DNA of 64,000 bases, from the NCBI RefSeq assembly GCF_003752415.1, contig NZ_RKHG01000001.1, forward strand, positions 1,240,001 to 1,304,000, given 5' to 3'. The notes beneath the pieces were generated by a model, which did no database searches, was not told the origin of the DNA, and saw only the letters and a program-made list of their open reading frames with translations. This document shows, one piece after another, positions 1 to 8,163 of this stretch; position 1 is the first letter of the stretch, and every line of letters starts with the position of its first letter. The position numbers were made by a program, and so were the translations under genes. Source of the DNA: Luteococcus japonicus (lineage in GTDB: Bacteria; Actinomycetota; Actinomycetes; Propionibacteriales; Propionibacteriaceae).

Positions 1-1248
1 ATTGCCTCCGCGGGCGATCAGCACCGGCACCAGCAGCGGCGCGACGATGGAGGCGATCCGCCCGAAGGCGGCGGCCGCCCCGGTGCCCGTCCCGCGGATC
101 GACGTCGGATAGATCTCCGGACCGATCGCGTACAGGGCACCCCAGGCACCCAGGTTGGCGAAGCTCAGCGCGCAGCCCGCCGTCAGGATCTCGGACGTGC
201 TGCTGGCGTGCCCATAGGCCAGCGCCGCCAGCGCCGATCCGGCCAGGAAGCTGGCCAGCGTCGCCCGACGGCCCCAGACCTCGATCAGCCATCCGGCCAG
301 GGCATAGCCGGGGAGCTGGGCCAGGGTCATGATCAGGGTGAACTCGAAGGACTTCACGATGCTGAAACCCTGCTTGACCAGCAGCGACGGGATCCAGATG
401 AAGGCGCCGTAGTAGCTCAGGTTGATGCAGAACCAGACCGCCCACAAGGCCGCCGTGCGCACCCGGAGCCGGGCCGACCAGATGTGCTGGTGGCCGCTCG
501 GCTCCAGGTCCTCCACTGGGGCCTCGACAGGCTCGCCCGCCGCCTTCGCCGTTCCCCGAGCCTGTCGAGGGGCCTCCGCCTCGAAACTGCGCACGGCCGC
601 CTCGGCCTCCTCCTCGCGCCCCTTGGACTCGAGGAAGCGCACGCTCTCCGGCAGCCTCGCGCGGATCACCGCCGCGTACAGCGTGGGGACGATGCCGACG
701 GCCAGGGCCCAGCGCCACCCGTCGTGGCTCTGCGGGATCACGAGGTAGCCGAGCAGGGCGGCCATCATCCAACCCACCGCCCAGAAGGCCTCCAGGGCCA
801 CCACCATCCGCCCGCGGATCTTCGCAGGCGCGAACTCGCTCACCAGGGTGGAGGCGACGGGCAGTTCCGCCCCCAGGCCAAGCCCGACGATGAAGCGCAG
901 CACCATCAGAGCCGCCAGCGAGGTGACCAGCGCGGAGGCGGCCGTTGCCAGGCCATAGACCAGCAGCGTGGCGGCGAAGACCTGGCGTCGGCCGATCCGG
1001 TCCGCCAGCAGCCCGCCCAGCGAGGCACCCAGGGCCATCCCGACGAAGCCGATCGAACCCAGCCAGCTGGTCTGGTGCAGCGAGAGCTTCCACTGGACGG
1101 TGAGGGCCGCCATCACGAAGCTGATCAGGCCGACGTCCATCGCGTCCAGCGCCCAGCCCACGCCGGAGCCCAGCAGCAGACGGCGATGTGCCGGGTTGAA
1201 GTCCAGCCGTTCGAGGCGCTGCGAGCGAGTCAACGGGGGCTGTGACAC
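1..1248 (-). CDS. MFS transporter, NiaP/YceI-like (3' end cut by window edge)
   Basis: The gene reads from a GTG at 1248 and is still open at base 1 (416 codons seen), so its C-terminus is missing. The product is a 12-helix-type major facilitator. Visible signatures are an early LLLGSGVGWALDAMDVG segment typical of the NiaP/benzoate-type porters and motif A (GGLLADRIGRR) in the loop after helix 2. A long central cytoplasmic loop contains a palindromic repeat (522-570) read in frame. The substrate cannot be read from sequence; niacin or an aromatic acid is plausible from family resemblance only. No operon partner is visible on this strand. Confidence 0.8.
   Translation of the reverse strand, partial: MSQPPLTRSQRLERLDFNPAHRRLLLGSGVGWALDAMDVGLISFVMAALTVQWKLSLHQTSWLGSIGFVGMALGASLGGLLADRIGRRQVFAATLLVYGLATAASALVTSLAALMVLRFIVGLGLGAELPVASTLVSEFAPAKIRGRMVVALEAFWAVGWMMAALLGYLVIPQSHDGWRWALAVGIVPTLYAAVIRARLPESVRFLESKGREEEAEAAVRSFEAEAPRQARGTAKAAGEPVEAPVEDLEPSGHQHIWSARLRVRTAALWAVWFCINLSYYGAFIWIPSLLVKQGFSIVKSFEFTLIMTLAQLPGYALAGWLIEVWGRRATLASFLAGSALAALAYGHASSTSEILTAGCALSFANLGAWGALYAIGPEIYPTSIRGTGTGAAAAFGRIASIVAPLLVPVLIARGGN
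522..570. repeat. REP-like palindrome inside the MFS gene
   Basis: Arms CCTCGACAGGCTCG (522-535) and CGAGCCTGTCGAGG (557-570) are perfect 14-bp inverted repeats around a 21-nt loop. The element is read through in frame in the central cytoplasmic loop of the transporter. The sequence resembles the cctgtcgagg/ttcgacaagctca palindromes dispersed in many actinobacterial genomes. Confidence 0.8.
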
Positions 1249-1322
1249 GGGGGGCTCCGTCCTTTGTTCCGGCCATCGGTTGGCCTGCCGGAACGCTATC
1301 GCGCGGCACTAGGGTGGGCCAC

Positions 1323-1874
1323 ATGTCAGCCCACGGCGTCCCGCCCAGTGCAACCGTCACCATCCGCCCGGCCACCGAGGCGGACCTAGAGGCAATCACC
1401 CGGATCTACAACGACGCGGGAGTCGGCACCACGGCAAGCTATGACCTGGAGCCGGTCAGCGTCGACGAGCGTCGCGAGTGGCTGGAGCGGCACACGTCCA
1501 GCAACCACCCGGTACTGGTGGCCGTGGCCGACGGTGAGGTGCTGGGTTTCGCGGGCTACGGGAGCTTCCGCGACAAGGCGGGATATGGCCAGACGGTGGA
1601 GCACTCGGTCTACGTCGCCGACGGGGCCCGGGCGCTGGGTGTGGGCCGGATGCTGATGCTGGCCCTGATCGACCGGGCGCGCGGTGACGGCATCCACGTG
1701 ATGGTGGGGGTCCTGGATGCCGACAACGACGCCTCCGTCGCCTTCCACCGCAAGCTCGGATTCGTCGAGGTGGGGCGGATGCCGCAGGTGGGGCGCAAGT
1801 TCGACCGCTGGCTGGATGCCCTGCTGATGCAGCTCACCTTCCCCGCCGACGGCAACGAGCTGCGGACTCAGTAG
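1323..1874 (+). CDS. GNAT family N-acetyltransferase, phosphinothricin-acetyltransferase-like
   Basis: This 183-residue protein transfers an acetyl group from acetyl-CoA to an amine. It opens with the typical IRPATEADLEAITRIYND start of the Pat/Bar subgroup. The acetyl-CoA loop appears as GARALGVGRMLM (Q/R-x-x-G-x-G/A type), and a C-terminal NDASVAFHRKLGF segment matches motif B. The ATG at 1323 is chosen because a TAGGGT hexamer (1310-1315) lies 7 nt upstream, consistent with a leaderless mRNA; an in-frame upstream start would precede that promoter. The substrate is unknown. Confidence 0.85.
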   Translation: MSAHGVPPSATVTIRPATEADLEAITRIYNDAGVGTTASYDLEPVSVDERREWLERHTSSNHPVLVAVADGEVLGFAGYGSFRDKAGYGQTVEHSVYVADGARALGVGRMLMLALIDRARGDGIHVMVGVLDADNDASVAFHRKLGFVEVGRMPQVGRKFDRWLDALLMQLTFPADGNELRTQ

Positions 1875-1885
1875 GCTGTGGAACC

Positions 1886-2392
1886 ATGACTGCCTATCAC
1901 GCCGACTCCAGTGACCTCGTCGAGAAGGAGGTCCTCACCTGGCAGGGCTTCGGAGACGCCATGCGCGAGCTCGCCCAGACCATCGCGGACTCGGGCTTCG
2001 CGCCCGACATCGTCATCGCGGTGGCACGCGGCGGCATGCTGCCGGGCGGCGCCCTCACCTATGCGCTGGGCACCAAGCTGACCGATGCCATCAACGTCGA
2101 GTTCTACACCGACGTGCACGAGACCCTGCCGGACCCGGTGTTGCTGGCCCCGCTGCTGGACACCGAATCCATCAAGGGCAAGAAGCTGCTGGTGGTGGAC
2201 GATGTCGTGGACTCGGGCCGCACCCTAGAGCTGGTGGTCAAGTTGCTGCAGGAGTACGACGCCGACGTGCGCAGCGCGGTCATCTACGAGAAGCCCACCA
2301 CCGTGATCCACCCCGAGTACGTGTGGGCGAGGACCGACCAGTGGATCGTCTTCCCCTGGTCCGCCGAGCCGCCGGTGACCCGCAGCAACTGA
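1886..2392 (+). CDS. Phosphoribosyltransferase (xanthine/hypoxanthine type)
   Basis: The 168-residue protein carries the PRPP-binding signature LLVVDDVVDSGRTLE (about residues 98-112) and the ARGGMLPGG loop of purine salvage PRTases. It would convert a free purine base and PRPP to the nucleotide. A putative -10 TAGGCT (1872-1877) sits 8 nt before the ATG. It lies just upstream of an NCS1 base permease, which supports a role in uptake and salvage of nucleobases; which base is used cannot be decided from sequence. Confidence 0.85.
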   Translation: MTAYHADSSDLVEKEVLTWQGFGDAMRELAQTIADSGFAPDIVIAVARGGMLPGGALTYALGTKLTDAINVEFYTDVHETLPDPVLLAPLLDTESIKGKKLLVVDDVVDSGRTLELVVKLLQEYDADVRSAVIYEKPTTVIHPEYVWARTDQWIVFPWSAEPPVTRSN

Positions 2393-2485
2393 GCCCCTCA
2401 AGGACTGGGGCCCGGCGAGTCCCCCTACAACACTCGCCCCACAGGCCTCCACGGATCTGTCGGCGGTAGGTGCCATGATGCTGCC

Positions 2486-3973
2486 ATGTCATCCACACCG
2501 CCGGTTGCCGAGCAGGCGACGACCCCGCGCCGTCTCATCGAGATGCAGGGCATCGACGTCGTGCCCGATTCGCAGCGCACCGCCAGGCCCAGTGACCTGT
2601 TCTGGCCGTGGTTCGCGGCCAATGTCAGCGTCTTCGGCCTGACCTACGGTTCCTACCTGTTCGGCTTCGGTATCTCCTTCTGGCAGGCGAGCGTCGTCGC
2701 GGTGCTGGGCATCGTGCTCAGCTTTGCCTTGTGCGGCGTCATTGCCATCAGTGGCAAGCGCGGTTCAGTGCCCACCATGGTGCTCTCCCGGGCTGCCTTC
2801 GGCGTCGACGGGCAGAAGGTGCCCGGCCTGATCAGCTGGCTGACCTCCATCGGCTGGGAGACCTCGCTGACAATCACGGCGACGCTGGCCACCGCCACCA
2901 TCTTCGACCGGCTGGGCTGGAGCTCCGGCACTGCCACCAAGATCATCGCCTGCGTCGTGATCGCGGCGATCATCGTGGTCTGCTCGGTGCTGGGCTACCA
3001 CACCATCATGAAGGTGCAGTCCATCCTGACCTGGGTGACCGGCGCCTTCACCCTGGTCTTCATGGCCATGACCATCAGCCACATCCACTGGGCCGCCGTC
3101 AGCGCCATGCCGTCCGGATCCATCGCGGCCTGCATCGGCGCCCTGGTGATGGTGATGACGGGCTTCGGACTGGGCTGGATCAACATCGCCGCCGACTGGT
3201 CGCGCTACCAGCGCCGCGACGCCAGCAATGGCGCCATCGTCTTCTGGAACACCTTCGGTGGTTCGGTGGCCCCGCTGCTGCTGGTGGTCTTCGGTCTGTT
3301 GCTGGCCGGCTCCGACGAGAAGCTGGCGGCCGCCATCCCGGTGGACCCGATCGGTGCCCTGGCCGGCATCCTGCCCACCTGGATCCTGCTGCCCTTCCTG
3401 GTGGTGGCGGTGCTCACCCTGATCTCCGGAGCGGTACTGGGCATCTATTCCTCCGGGTTGACGCTGCTGAGCCTGGGCATCAACATCCCGCGGCCAGCCG
3501 CCGCCGCCATCGACGGCATCATCCTGACGCTGGGCACCATCTACGTCGTCTTCTTCGCCAAGAGCTTCCTGGCGCCCTTCCAGTCCTTCCTGGTCACCCT
3601 GGGCGTGCCGCTGGCCGCCTGGGCCGGGGTCATGTGCGCGGACATCGTCGCCCGCAAGGGCCCCTACGACGAGGAGGGCCTGTTCGACCGCAACGGCCGT
3701 TACGGCGCGGTCAACTGGGCCTCCATCGGCGTCATGGTGGTCTGCTCGGTGATCGGCTGGGGCCTGGTGATCAACCAGTTCAGCGATGCCACCTACAACA
3801 ACTGGCAGGGCTACCTGCTGGAGCCGCTGAAGCTCGGCCACCATGGCCCCGACGGCTGGGAGGGCACCTGGCCCTGGGCCAATCTGGGCGTCATCGTGAG
3901 CCTGCTGCTCGGTTTCGTGGGTCACCTGGTGCTGAACGGCGGCACCATCAAGCGGCAGGAGGACCGGGCATGA
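2486..3973 (+). CDS. NCS1 purine/cytosine permease (CodB-like)
   Basis: This 495-residue, about 12-helix inner-membrane symporter belongs to the NCS1 family. The N-terminus has the cytoplasmic start leading into WPWFAANVSVFGLTYG, and helix 6-7 contains GLGWINIAADWSRYQRR, the family's conserved substrate-site region. The ATG at 2486 is 6 nt behind a CATGAT hexamer, again leaderless-like. Its stop overlaps the start of the following hydrolase (ATGA), so the two are translationally coupled. It probably imports a nucleobase or related heterocycle that the neighbouring enzymes process. Confidence 0.9.
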   Translation: MSSTPPVAEQATTPRRLIEMQGIDVVPDSQRTARPSDLFWPWFAANVSVFGLTYGSYLFGFGISFWQASVVAVLGIVLSFALCGVIAISGKRGSVPTMVLSRAAFGVDGQKVPGLISWLTSIGWETSLTITATLATATIFDRLGWSSGTATKIIACVVIAAIIVVCSVLGYHTIMKVQSILTWVTGAFTLVFMAMTISHIHWAAVSAMPSGSIAACIGALVMVMTGFGLGWINIAADWSRYQRRDASNGAIVFWNTFGGSVAPLLLVVFGLLLAGSDEKLAAAIPVDPIGALAGILPTWILLPFLVVAVLTLISGAVLGIYSSGLTLLSLGINIPRPAAAAIDGIILTLGTIYVVFFAKSFLAPFQSFLVTLGVPLAAWAGVMCADIVARKGPYDEEGLFDRNGRYGAVNWASIGVMVVCSVIGWGLVINQFSDATYNNWQGYLLEPLKLGHHGPDGWEGTWPWANLGVIVSLLLGFVGHLVLNGGTIKRQEDRA

Positions 3974-4521
3974 GCATTGCCTCGGACGCCTGGCTGGTGG
4001 TGATCGACCACCAGCGGATCTTCGCGGACCCCGCCAGCAACTGGTGCGCACCCCGCTTCGCGGAGACCGCCCCGGTGGTGGCGCGGTTGGCCGCCCATTT
4101 CGACGACCGTGTGGTGCTCACCCGCTGGCTCCCGGGCACCGACCGTCACGGCTCCTGGCGCGCCTACTTCGACAAGTGGACCTTCGCCGACCGGCCCGAC
4201 AGCGCCGAGGTCTTCTCGCTGGTGCCGACTGCCACCGACCTGACCGAGCGTGCCACGGTGGATGTGAGCACCTTCGGCAAGTGGGGCCCGCAGCTGGCCA
4301 CCGTCACCGGTGAGCACGCCCACCTGGTACTGGTGGGGGTCGCGACCGACTGCTGCGTCATCTCCACGGCCCTGGCCGCCGCCGACGCGGGCTGCACCGT
4401 GACCGTGGTCAGTGATGGCTGCGCCGGCTCCTCCGACGAGAACCAGGCCGCCGCGCTGCAGGTGATGGGGCTCTACGCGCCACAGATCACCGTCGTCGAC
4501 TCCGCGGAACTGCTGGGCTGA
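3970..4521 (+). CDS. Isochorismatase-family cysteine hydrolase
   Basis: The 183-residue protein has the cysteine hydrolase layout: an early aspartate in WLVVIDHQ, a lysine around residues 60-65 (YFDKWTF), and the nucleophile region LVGVATDCCVISTAL with the cis-peptide-type VAT before the cysteine. The family cleaves amide or vinyl-ether bonds in small molecules (nicotinamide, ureidoacrylate, isochorismate). The start ATG overlaps the permease stop by 4 bp, so the two form one operon; the substrate is probably whatever the permease brings in. The exact substrate is not assignable. Confidence 0.85.
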   Translation: MSIASDAWLVVIDHQRIFADPASNWCAPRFAETAPVVARLAAHFDDRVVLTRWLPGTDRHGSWRAYFDKWTFADRPDSAEVFSLVPTATDLTERATVDVSTFGKWGPQLATVTGEHAHLVLVGVATDCCVISTALAAADAGCTVTVVSDGCAGSSDENQAAALQVMGLYAPQITVVDSAELLG

Positions 4522-4554
4522 ACCCGCTCGGTCCCGGCCCGAGACCCGGACATG

Positions 4555-4588
4555 CTTCAGGCCCGCCGGCTGAATGGCGGGCCTGAAG
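4555..4588 (+). terminator. Hairpin terminator after the permease-hydrolase operon
   Basis: A perfect 13-bp stem (CTTCAGGCCCGCC / GGCGGGCCTGAAG) closes an 8-nt loop 33 bp after the hydrolase stop. There is no clear T run, as is common in high-GC actinobacteria. Confidence 0.8.
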
Positions 4589-4785
4589 TCAGTTCAGCCG
4601 GGCTCCCCCGAGTCCAGCTGTACACATCGCCCGAGATCTTCTGGTGAAGGTTTCGGTGGGCCTCGATCCCCCGATGCGGGCGGCCTGCGATGGGCTCCAC
4701 ATTCCTGTGAACTGCCTTTGAAGACAAGTTAAGTTGTCTGAGGACAGGGCGCCCTTCAGGTGACATTCAGGAATGGGCTCCTTGC
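4589..4785. other. Intergenic stretch with a small dyad
   Basis: No gene is supported here. The only structure seen is AGACAA-gttaag-TTGTCT at 4722-4739, near the 3' end of the convergent SDR gene; it could be a weak terminator or a protein-binding dyad. Confidence 0.4.
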
Positions 4786-5643
4786 CTATCGAAGTCCACC
4801 CAGCAGACCGTCCATCGCCCGGTCCGGGAGCACGCGTCGCGCGGTGACGGCGGCGCGGGCCCCAGCTCCCACGACATAGCGGGTGCGCGGCTTGCCGGCC
4901 AGCGCCGCCGCCACGATGGTGTGGGCCACCAGGGTGGACTCCGAACCCAGCGAACGACGGTCGGCCAGCGCCAGCACGCGCGCCATCCGGCGGGCTGCCT
5001 TCTCATAGGCGCCACCCTTGCTGACCTCCACCAGGTTCTTGCGCGCCACCTGGTTACACTCGCTGACGATCACACCCGGTTCCACCAGGCAGACGTCGAT
5101 CCCGAAGGGCCTGACCTCTAGGCGCAGGCTGTCGCTGAAACCCTCGACGGCATGCTTCGACGCGTGGTACCAGGCAGCGAAGGGCTGGTAGATCTTGGCG
5201 CCGATCGAGGAGATGTTGATGATGCGCCCGTCGCCGCGCTCCCGCATTCCCGGCAGGACCAGCTGGATCATCCGAGCCATGCCGAAGACATTGACCTCGA
5301 ACTGGGCGCGCCCCTCGGCCAGTGGAAGGTCCTCCACCGCGCCATAACCGCAGATGCCGGCATTGTTGACCAGCACGTCCACCCTCCCGGCGCCGGCCAG
5401 GACAGCATCGACGAAGTGCACCATCGAGGCCTCGTCGGTGACGTCGAGGGGCAGGACCTTGATGCCGTACTGCCCCAGATCGGCCATCCGGCCGGTCCGT
5501 CGTGCACCGGCCCACACGTCGAAACCGGCCTCGGCCAGTTCGATGGCGGCTGCACGGCCGATGCCGGAGGAGGCGCCGGTGACGATGGCGACCCGCCCCT
5601 GGCCGGACAAAGACGGGGTGGCATGACTGGCGATCTGTGACAT
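4786..5643 (-). CDS. SDR family NAD(P)-dependent oxidoreductase
   Basis: This 285-residue classical short-chain dehydrogenase has the cofactor motif TGASSGIGRA near residues 22-31, NNAG, a catalytic serine in INISSIGAK and the YHASK active-site tetrad Tyr/Lys. The ATG at 5643 (MSQIASHATPS) is preferred over an upstream in-frame start because an AGCCTA (TAGGCT on the minus strand, 5651-5656) lies 7 nt away, giving a leaderless transcript. The substrate is unknown. It is divergent from the FUSC gene and the two share the short intergenic promoter region. Confidence 0.88.
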   Translation of the reverse strand: MSQIASHATPSLSGQGRVAIVTGASSGIGRAAAIELAEAGFDVWAGARRTGRMADLGQYGIKVLPLDVTDEASMVHFVDAVLAGAGRVDVLVNNAGICGYGAVEDLPLAEGRAQFEVNVFGMARMIQLVLPGMRERGDGRIINISSIGAKIYQPFAAWYHASKHAVEGFSDSLRLEVRPFGIDVCLVEPGVIVSECNQVARKNLVEVSKGGAYEKAARRMARVLALADRRSLGSESTLVAHTIVAAALAGKPRTRYVVGAGARAAVTARRVLPDRAMDGLLGGLR

Positions 5644-5704
5644 GGCGCCCAGCCTAGTGAGTGGGACAATGGTGTCATCCCCGATGAATCCCCTGAGGAG
5701 AACT

Positions 5705-6769
5705 GTGCCCGTAGCCCCCTTGCCCCGCCGTGACGACGTGCTGCTGGTCAACCCCGTGGAGGGGGCGCACCGCGTCGGCCTGCGGGCAGGGATCAGCGTC
5801 CTGGTGCCCCTGCTGCTGCTCGTCGCCACCGGTCACGCAGCCTGGGTTCCCTACGCCAGCTTCGGGGCCTTCACCTCCCTGTACGGACGCAACCAGCCAC
5901 ACCTGGTGCGGCTGCAGATGCAGGCCTCCATCGCCCTCTGTCTGACGGCAGCCGTAGTCACCGGCGTCGTGGTGGGACTGGTCCCCGGTGCCCTGTGGCT
6001 GCAGGTGCTGACCGCCCCGGTGATCGCCGCGACGGGCCAGGTGGTTGCCAAGGCCCACTCCTACCATCCACCGGGCCCGCTCTTCCTGATCTTCGCCTTC
6101 GGCGCCATTTCGTCGATGCCGCACACCGTGGCCGACCTCGCCCCCGCCGTCCTGGTGACCTCGGCCACCGCCCTGTTCTGCCTGGCCGTCGGCATCGCGG
6201 GCGGCCTGCGCCACCCGCGCGCCGCCCTGGCCGGGGCACACTGGCTCCCCCTGCACTTCCAGGCCAACTGGCAGCCGCTGTGGATGGCGCTGGCCGTCTT
6301 GATCTCCGGCGCCCTGGCCGTCCTGCTCGGGATCGGACACCCCTACTGGGCCATGGTCTCCGCCATCGCGCCGCTGTCCGCGCCAGATGTCACCCAGCAG
6401 ATCACCCGCGGCATCCACCGCACGATCGGCACGACGGGCGGCATCGTCACCTCATGGATGCTGCTGGCCCTGCACCTGGAACGAGCGGCGGCCGTCCTGG
6501 TGGTGGCGGCCCTCCAGTTCGGAGCCGAGATGCTGGTGGGCCGCAACTACGCCCTGGCGCTGCTGTGCATCACGCCCCTGGCCTTGATGATGGGCCAGCT
6601 GGTGCATCCCCAACCCATCGCACCCCTGCTGGTGGACCGGCTGATCGAGACCGTCATCGGTTCCACGGTGGGGATGGGTCTGGTCCTCCTGGGTCACCAC
6701 CTGCGCGAGCGTCGCAATGACGAGGTCGCGGAGCGGCTGGAGGAGCTGCGCGCCAGCCGGGAGGGCTGA
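5705..6769 (+). CDS. FUSC-type membrane protein (aromatic acid exporter-like)
   Basis: The protein has roughly ten hydrophobic segments in two repeats, ending in a short charged tail (HHLRERRNDEVAERL). The repeated GHPYWAMVSA and GHAAWVPYASFGA segments are typical of FUSC/aromatic acid exporter proteins. The GTG at 5705 has a GAGGAG (5695-5700) just upstream and is preferred; an ATG at 5684 has no ribosome site. Transport of aromatic acids or similar toxic organic acids is the family role, inferred only. Confidence 0.75.
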   Translation: MPVAPLPRRDDVLLVNPVEGAHRVGLRAGISVLVPLLLLVATGHAAWVPYASFGAFTSLYGRNQPHLVRLQMQASIALCLTAAVVTGVVVGLVPGALWLQVLTAPVIAATGQVVAKAHSYHPPGPLFLIFAFGAISSMPHTVADLAPAVLVTSATALFCLAVGIAGGLRHPRAALAGAHWLPLHFQANWQPLWMALAVLISGALAVLLGIGHPYWAMVSAIAPLSAPDVTQQITRGIHRTIGTTGGIVTSWMLLALHLERAAAVLVVAALQFGAEMLVGRNYALALLCITPLALMMGQLVHPQPIAPLLVDRLIETVIGSTVGMGLVLLGHHLRERRNDEVAERLEELRASREG

Positions 6770-6801
6770 CCCCGGCGTCGGATCCCGGCAGGGCGCTGCA
6801 T

Positions 6802-7728
6802 ATGGTGATGGCCATGTCCACAGCCACCCCCACCATCGGTCTCGACGAACGCTCCGCCGCGGGCGCGCGGGACTTCCCCGCCGTGCGGCTGCTGCTGAAG
6901 CTCGCAGCCGTCTTCGGCGTGCTCACCGTCGTGACCGGCAGCGTGAACTCCGCCACCGGCTCCGGCTTTGCCTGCCCCACCTGGCCCGGCTGCTATCCCG
7001 GCCACTTCGGCCCCGAGGCCGAGGTGCACGACATCATCGAGTTCGGGCACCGGCTGATCGCTGCCAGCACCGGCTTCATCCTGTTGGGTGCCGCCATCGC
7101 CGCCTTCCGGCTGCCCCGACGCTTCACCATGGCCCGTGTGTTGCCCTGGTTCAGCGTCGTCGGCGCCATCCTGTCCGCCGTGCTGGGCCGGATGGTGGTG
7201 CTCAATGGAGGCATCCCGATGCCGCTGGCCATGATCGACCTACTGGGTGCCCTCACGGTCCTGATGGCTGCGACGTTGGCCTACATGTCCATGCACCGGG
7301 GCGCCCCGCGTTGGCAGTGGACGCCGCTGTCCCGGCTGGCCGCCGGCATCATGGCCTCCATCGTCGTGCTCCACCTGCTGGGGATCGTGGTCTCCGGCAA
7401 GGGCTCCTTCACCGCCGTCGTCGGCTGGCCGATGTGGCGTCTGGTCAGCCAGGACGGGGCCATCTGGCTGCAGGTGCTGCGCATGGCGCTGGCCGCCGGC
7501 ATCGTCGTCTCCATGGCGCTGCTGACCCGCCGCAGCTGGCACCTTCCCACCGTTCGCCCCGTGATGATCACCATGCTGGCGCTGTGCGCCGTCGAGTTCG
7601 TGCTCGGCCAGGTGCTGGCCGTCGAGGGCGTCGACATGTGGTGGGCGGCCGGGCACTGCGCCGCCGCCTGCCTGATGCTGCTGTGCATCTCCGTCGTGAG
7701 CGGCCGCACCGCCCTCGACGGCCTCTGA
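6802..7728 (+). CDS. COX15/CtaA-family heme A synthase-like protein
   Basis: This 308-residue, about eight-helix membrane protein has the CtaA hallmarks: a cysteine pair in the first outer loop (FACPTWPGC), the IIEFGHR heme-ligand motif (E-x-x-H-R type), and later histidines in VLHLLG and AAGHCAA. CtaA enzymes oxidise heme O to heme A for cytochrome aa3-type oxidases. Two further in-frame ATGs at 6808 and 6814 are possible starts. No cytochrome oxidase or ctaB gene lies nearby, so the assignment to heme A synthesis rests on the family. Confidence 0.85.
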   Translation: MVMAMSTATPTIGLDERSAAGARDFPAVRLLLKLAAVFGVLTVVTGSVNSATGSGFACPTWPGCYPGHFGPEAEVHDIIEFGHRLIAASTGFILLGAAIAAFRLPRRFTMARVLPWFSVVGAILSAVLGRMVVLNGGIPMPLAMIDLLGALTVLMAATLAYMSMHRGAPRWQWTPLSRLAAGIMASIVVLHLLGIVVSGKGSFTAVVGWPMWRLVSQDGAIWLQVLRMALAAGIVVSMALLTRRSWHLPTVRPVMITMLALCAVEFVLGQVLAVEGVDMWWAAGHCAAACLMLLCISVVSGRTALDGL

Positions 7729-7740
7729 GCCGCGCAGTCC

Positions 7741-7816
7741 TTCCACAAGGTTTTCCACAGGCTCCTGTGGACGGTGGGGGCTCGCCTGTGGGAAACGCCG
7801 ACCAGCTTGTGGAGTG
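7741..7816. other. Cluster of DnaA-box-like 9-mers
   Basis: Five related words lie within 76 bp: TTCCACA (7741), TTTTCCACA (7751-7759), TGTGGACGG (7766), TGTGGGAAA (7787) and TGTGGAG (7810). TTTTCCACA differs at one base from the actinobacterial DnaA box TTGTCCACA; the others differ at two or more. No oriC genes are near. It could be a titration site or chance. Confidence 0.3.
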
Positions 7817-8076
7817 ACCGGTGGACGCAGAAATTGGAATGGATCCAAGGCCCGCTCAGCTTGCGTGGCGCAGGGCCGCACCCCCCACAATGGAGGTGCA
7901 GCCCCCAGGGGAGAGGTTGTGATGGTTCGACTGCGACGATCCACCTGTAGTGTCCGCCGGGCGTCAGCTGGGCTCGGCGGCACTGCACACCGGCAGGGTG
8001 ACGGCTTGGCCGGTGGGAGAAGGCGCACCGGACACTTCGACCGGATTCGTCACCACTACCTGGTCAGACCCAATGA

Positions 8077-8105
8077 GGGCCTCGCACACCGTGTGTGCGA
8101 GGCCC
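8077..8105 (+). terminator. Strong hairpin terminator in the COX15-ilvD gap
   Basis: Perfect 13-bp arms GGGCCTCGCACAC (8077-8089) and GTGTGCGAGGCCC (8093-8105) close a 3-nt loop and are followed by a pyrimidine-rich TTCCCTTCCCC. It lies about 350 bp after the COX15 stop and 60 bp before the convergent ilvD end. The 435-bp gap (7729-8163) has no convincing protein gene, so the hairpin may end a long 3' UTR or a small RNA. Confidence 0.75.
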
Positions 8106-8163
8106 TTCCCTTCCCCTCAACAAGCTCGGGGATCGTGTCTCCGGGAGCTCGCGGATCGTGACG

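Noticed and set aside
7741-7816. Chromosome or plasmid origin at the DnaA-like cluster
   Set aside because: No dnaA, dnaN, rep or AT-rich unwinding region is near, and only one word comes within one mismatch of the DnaA box.
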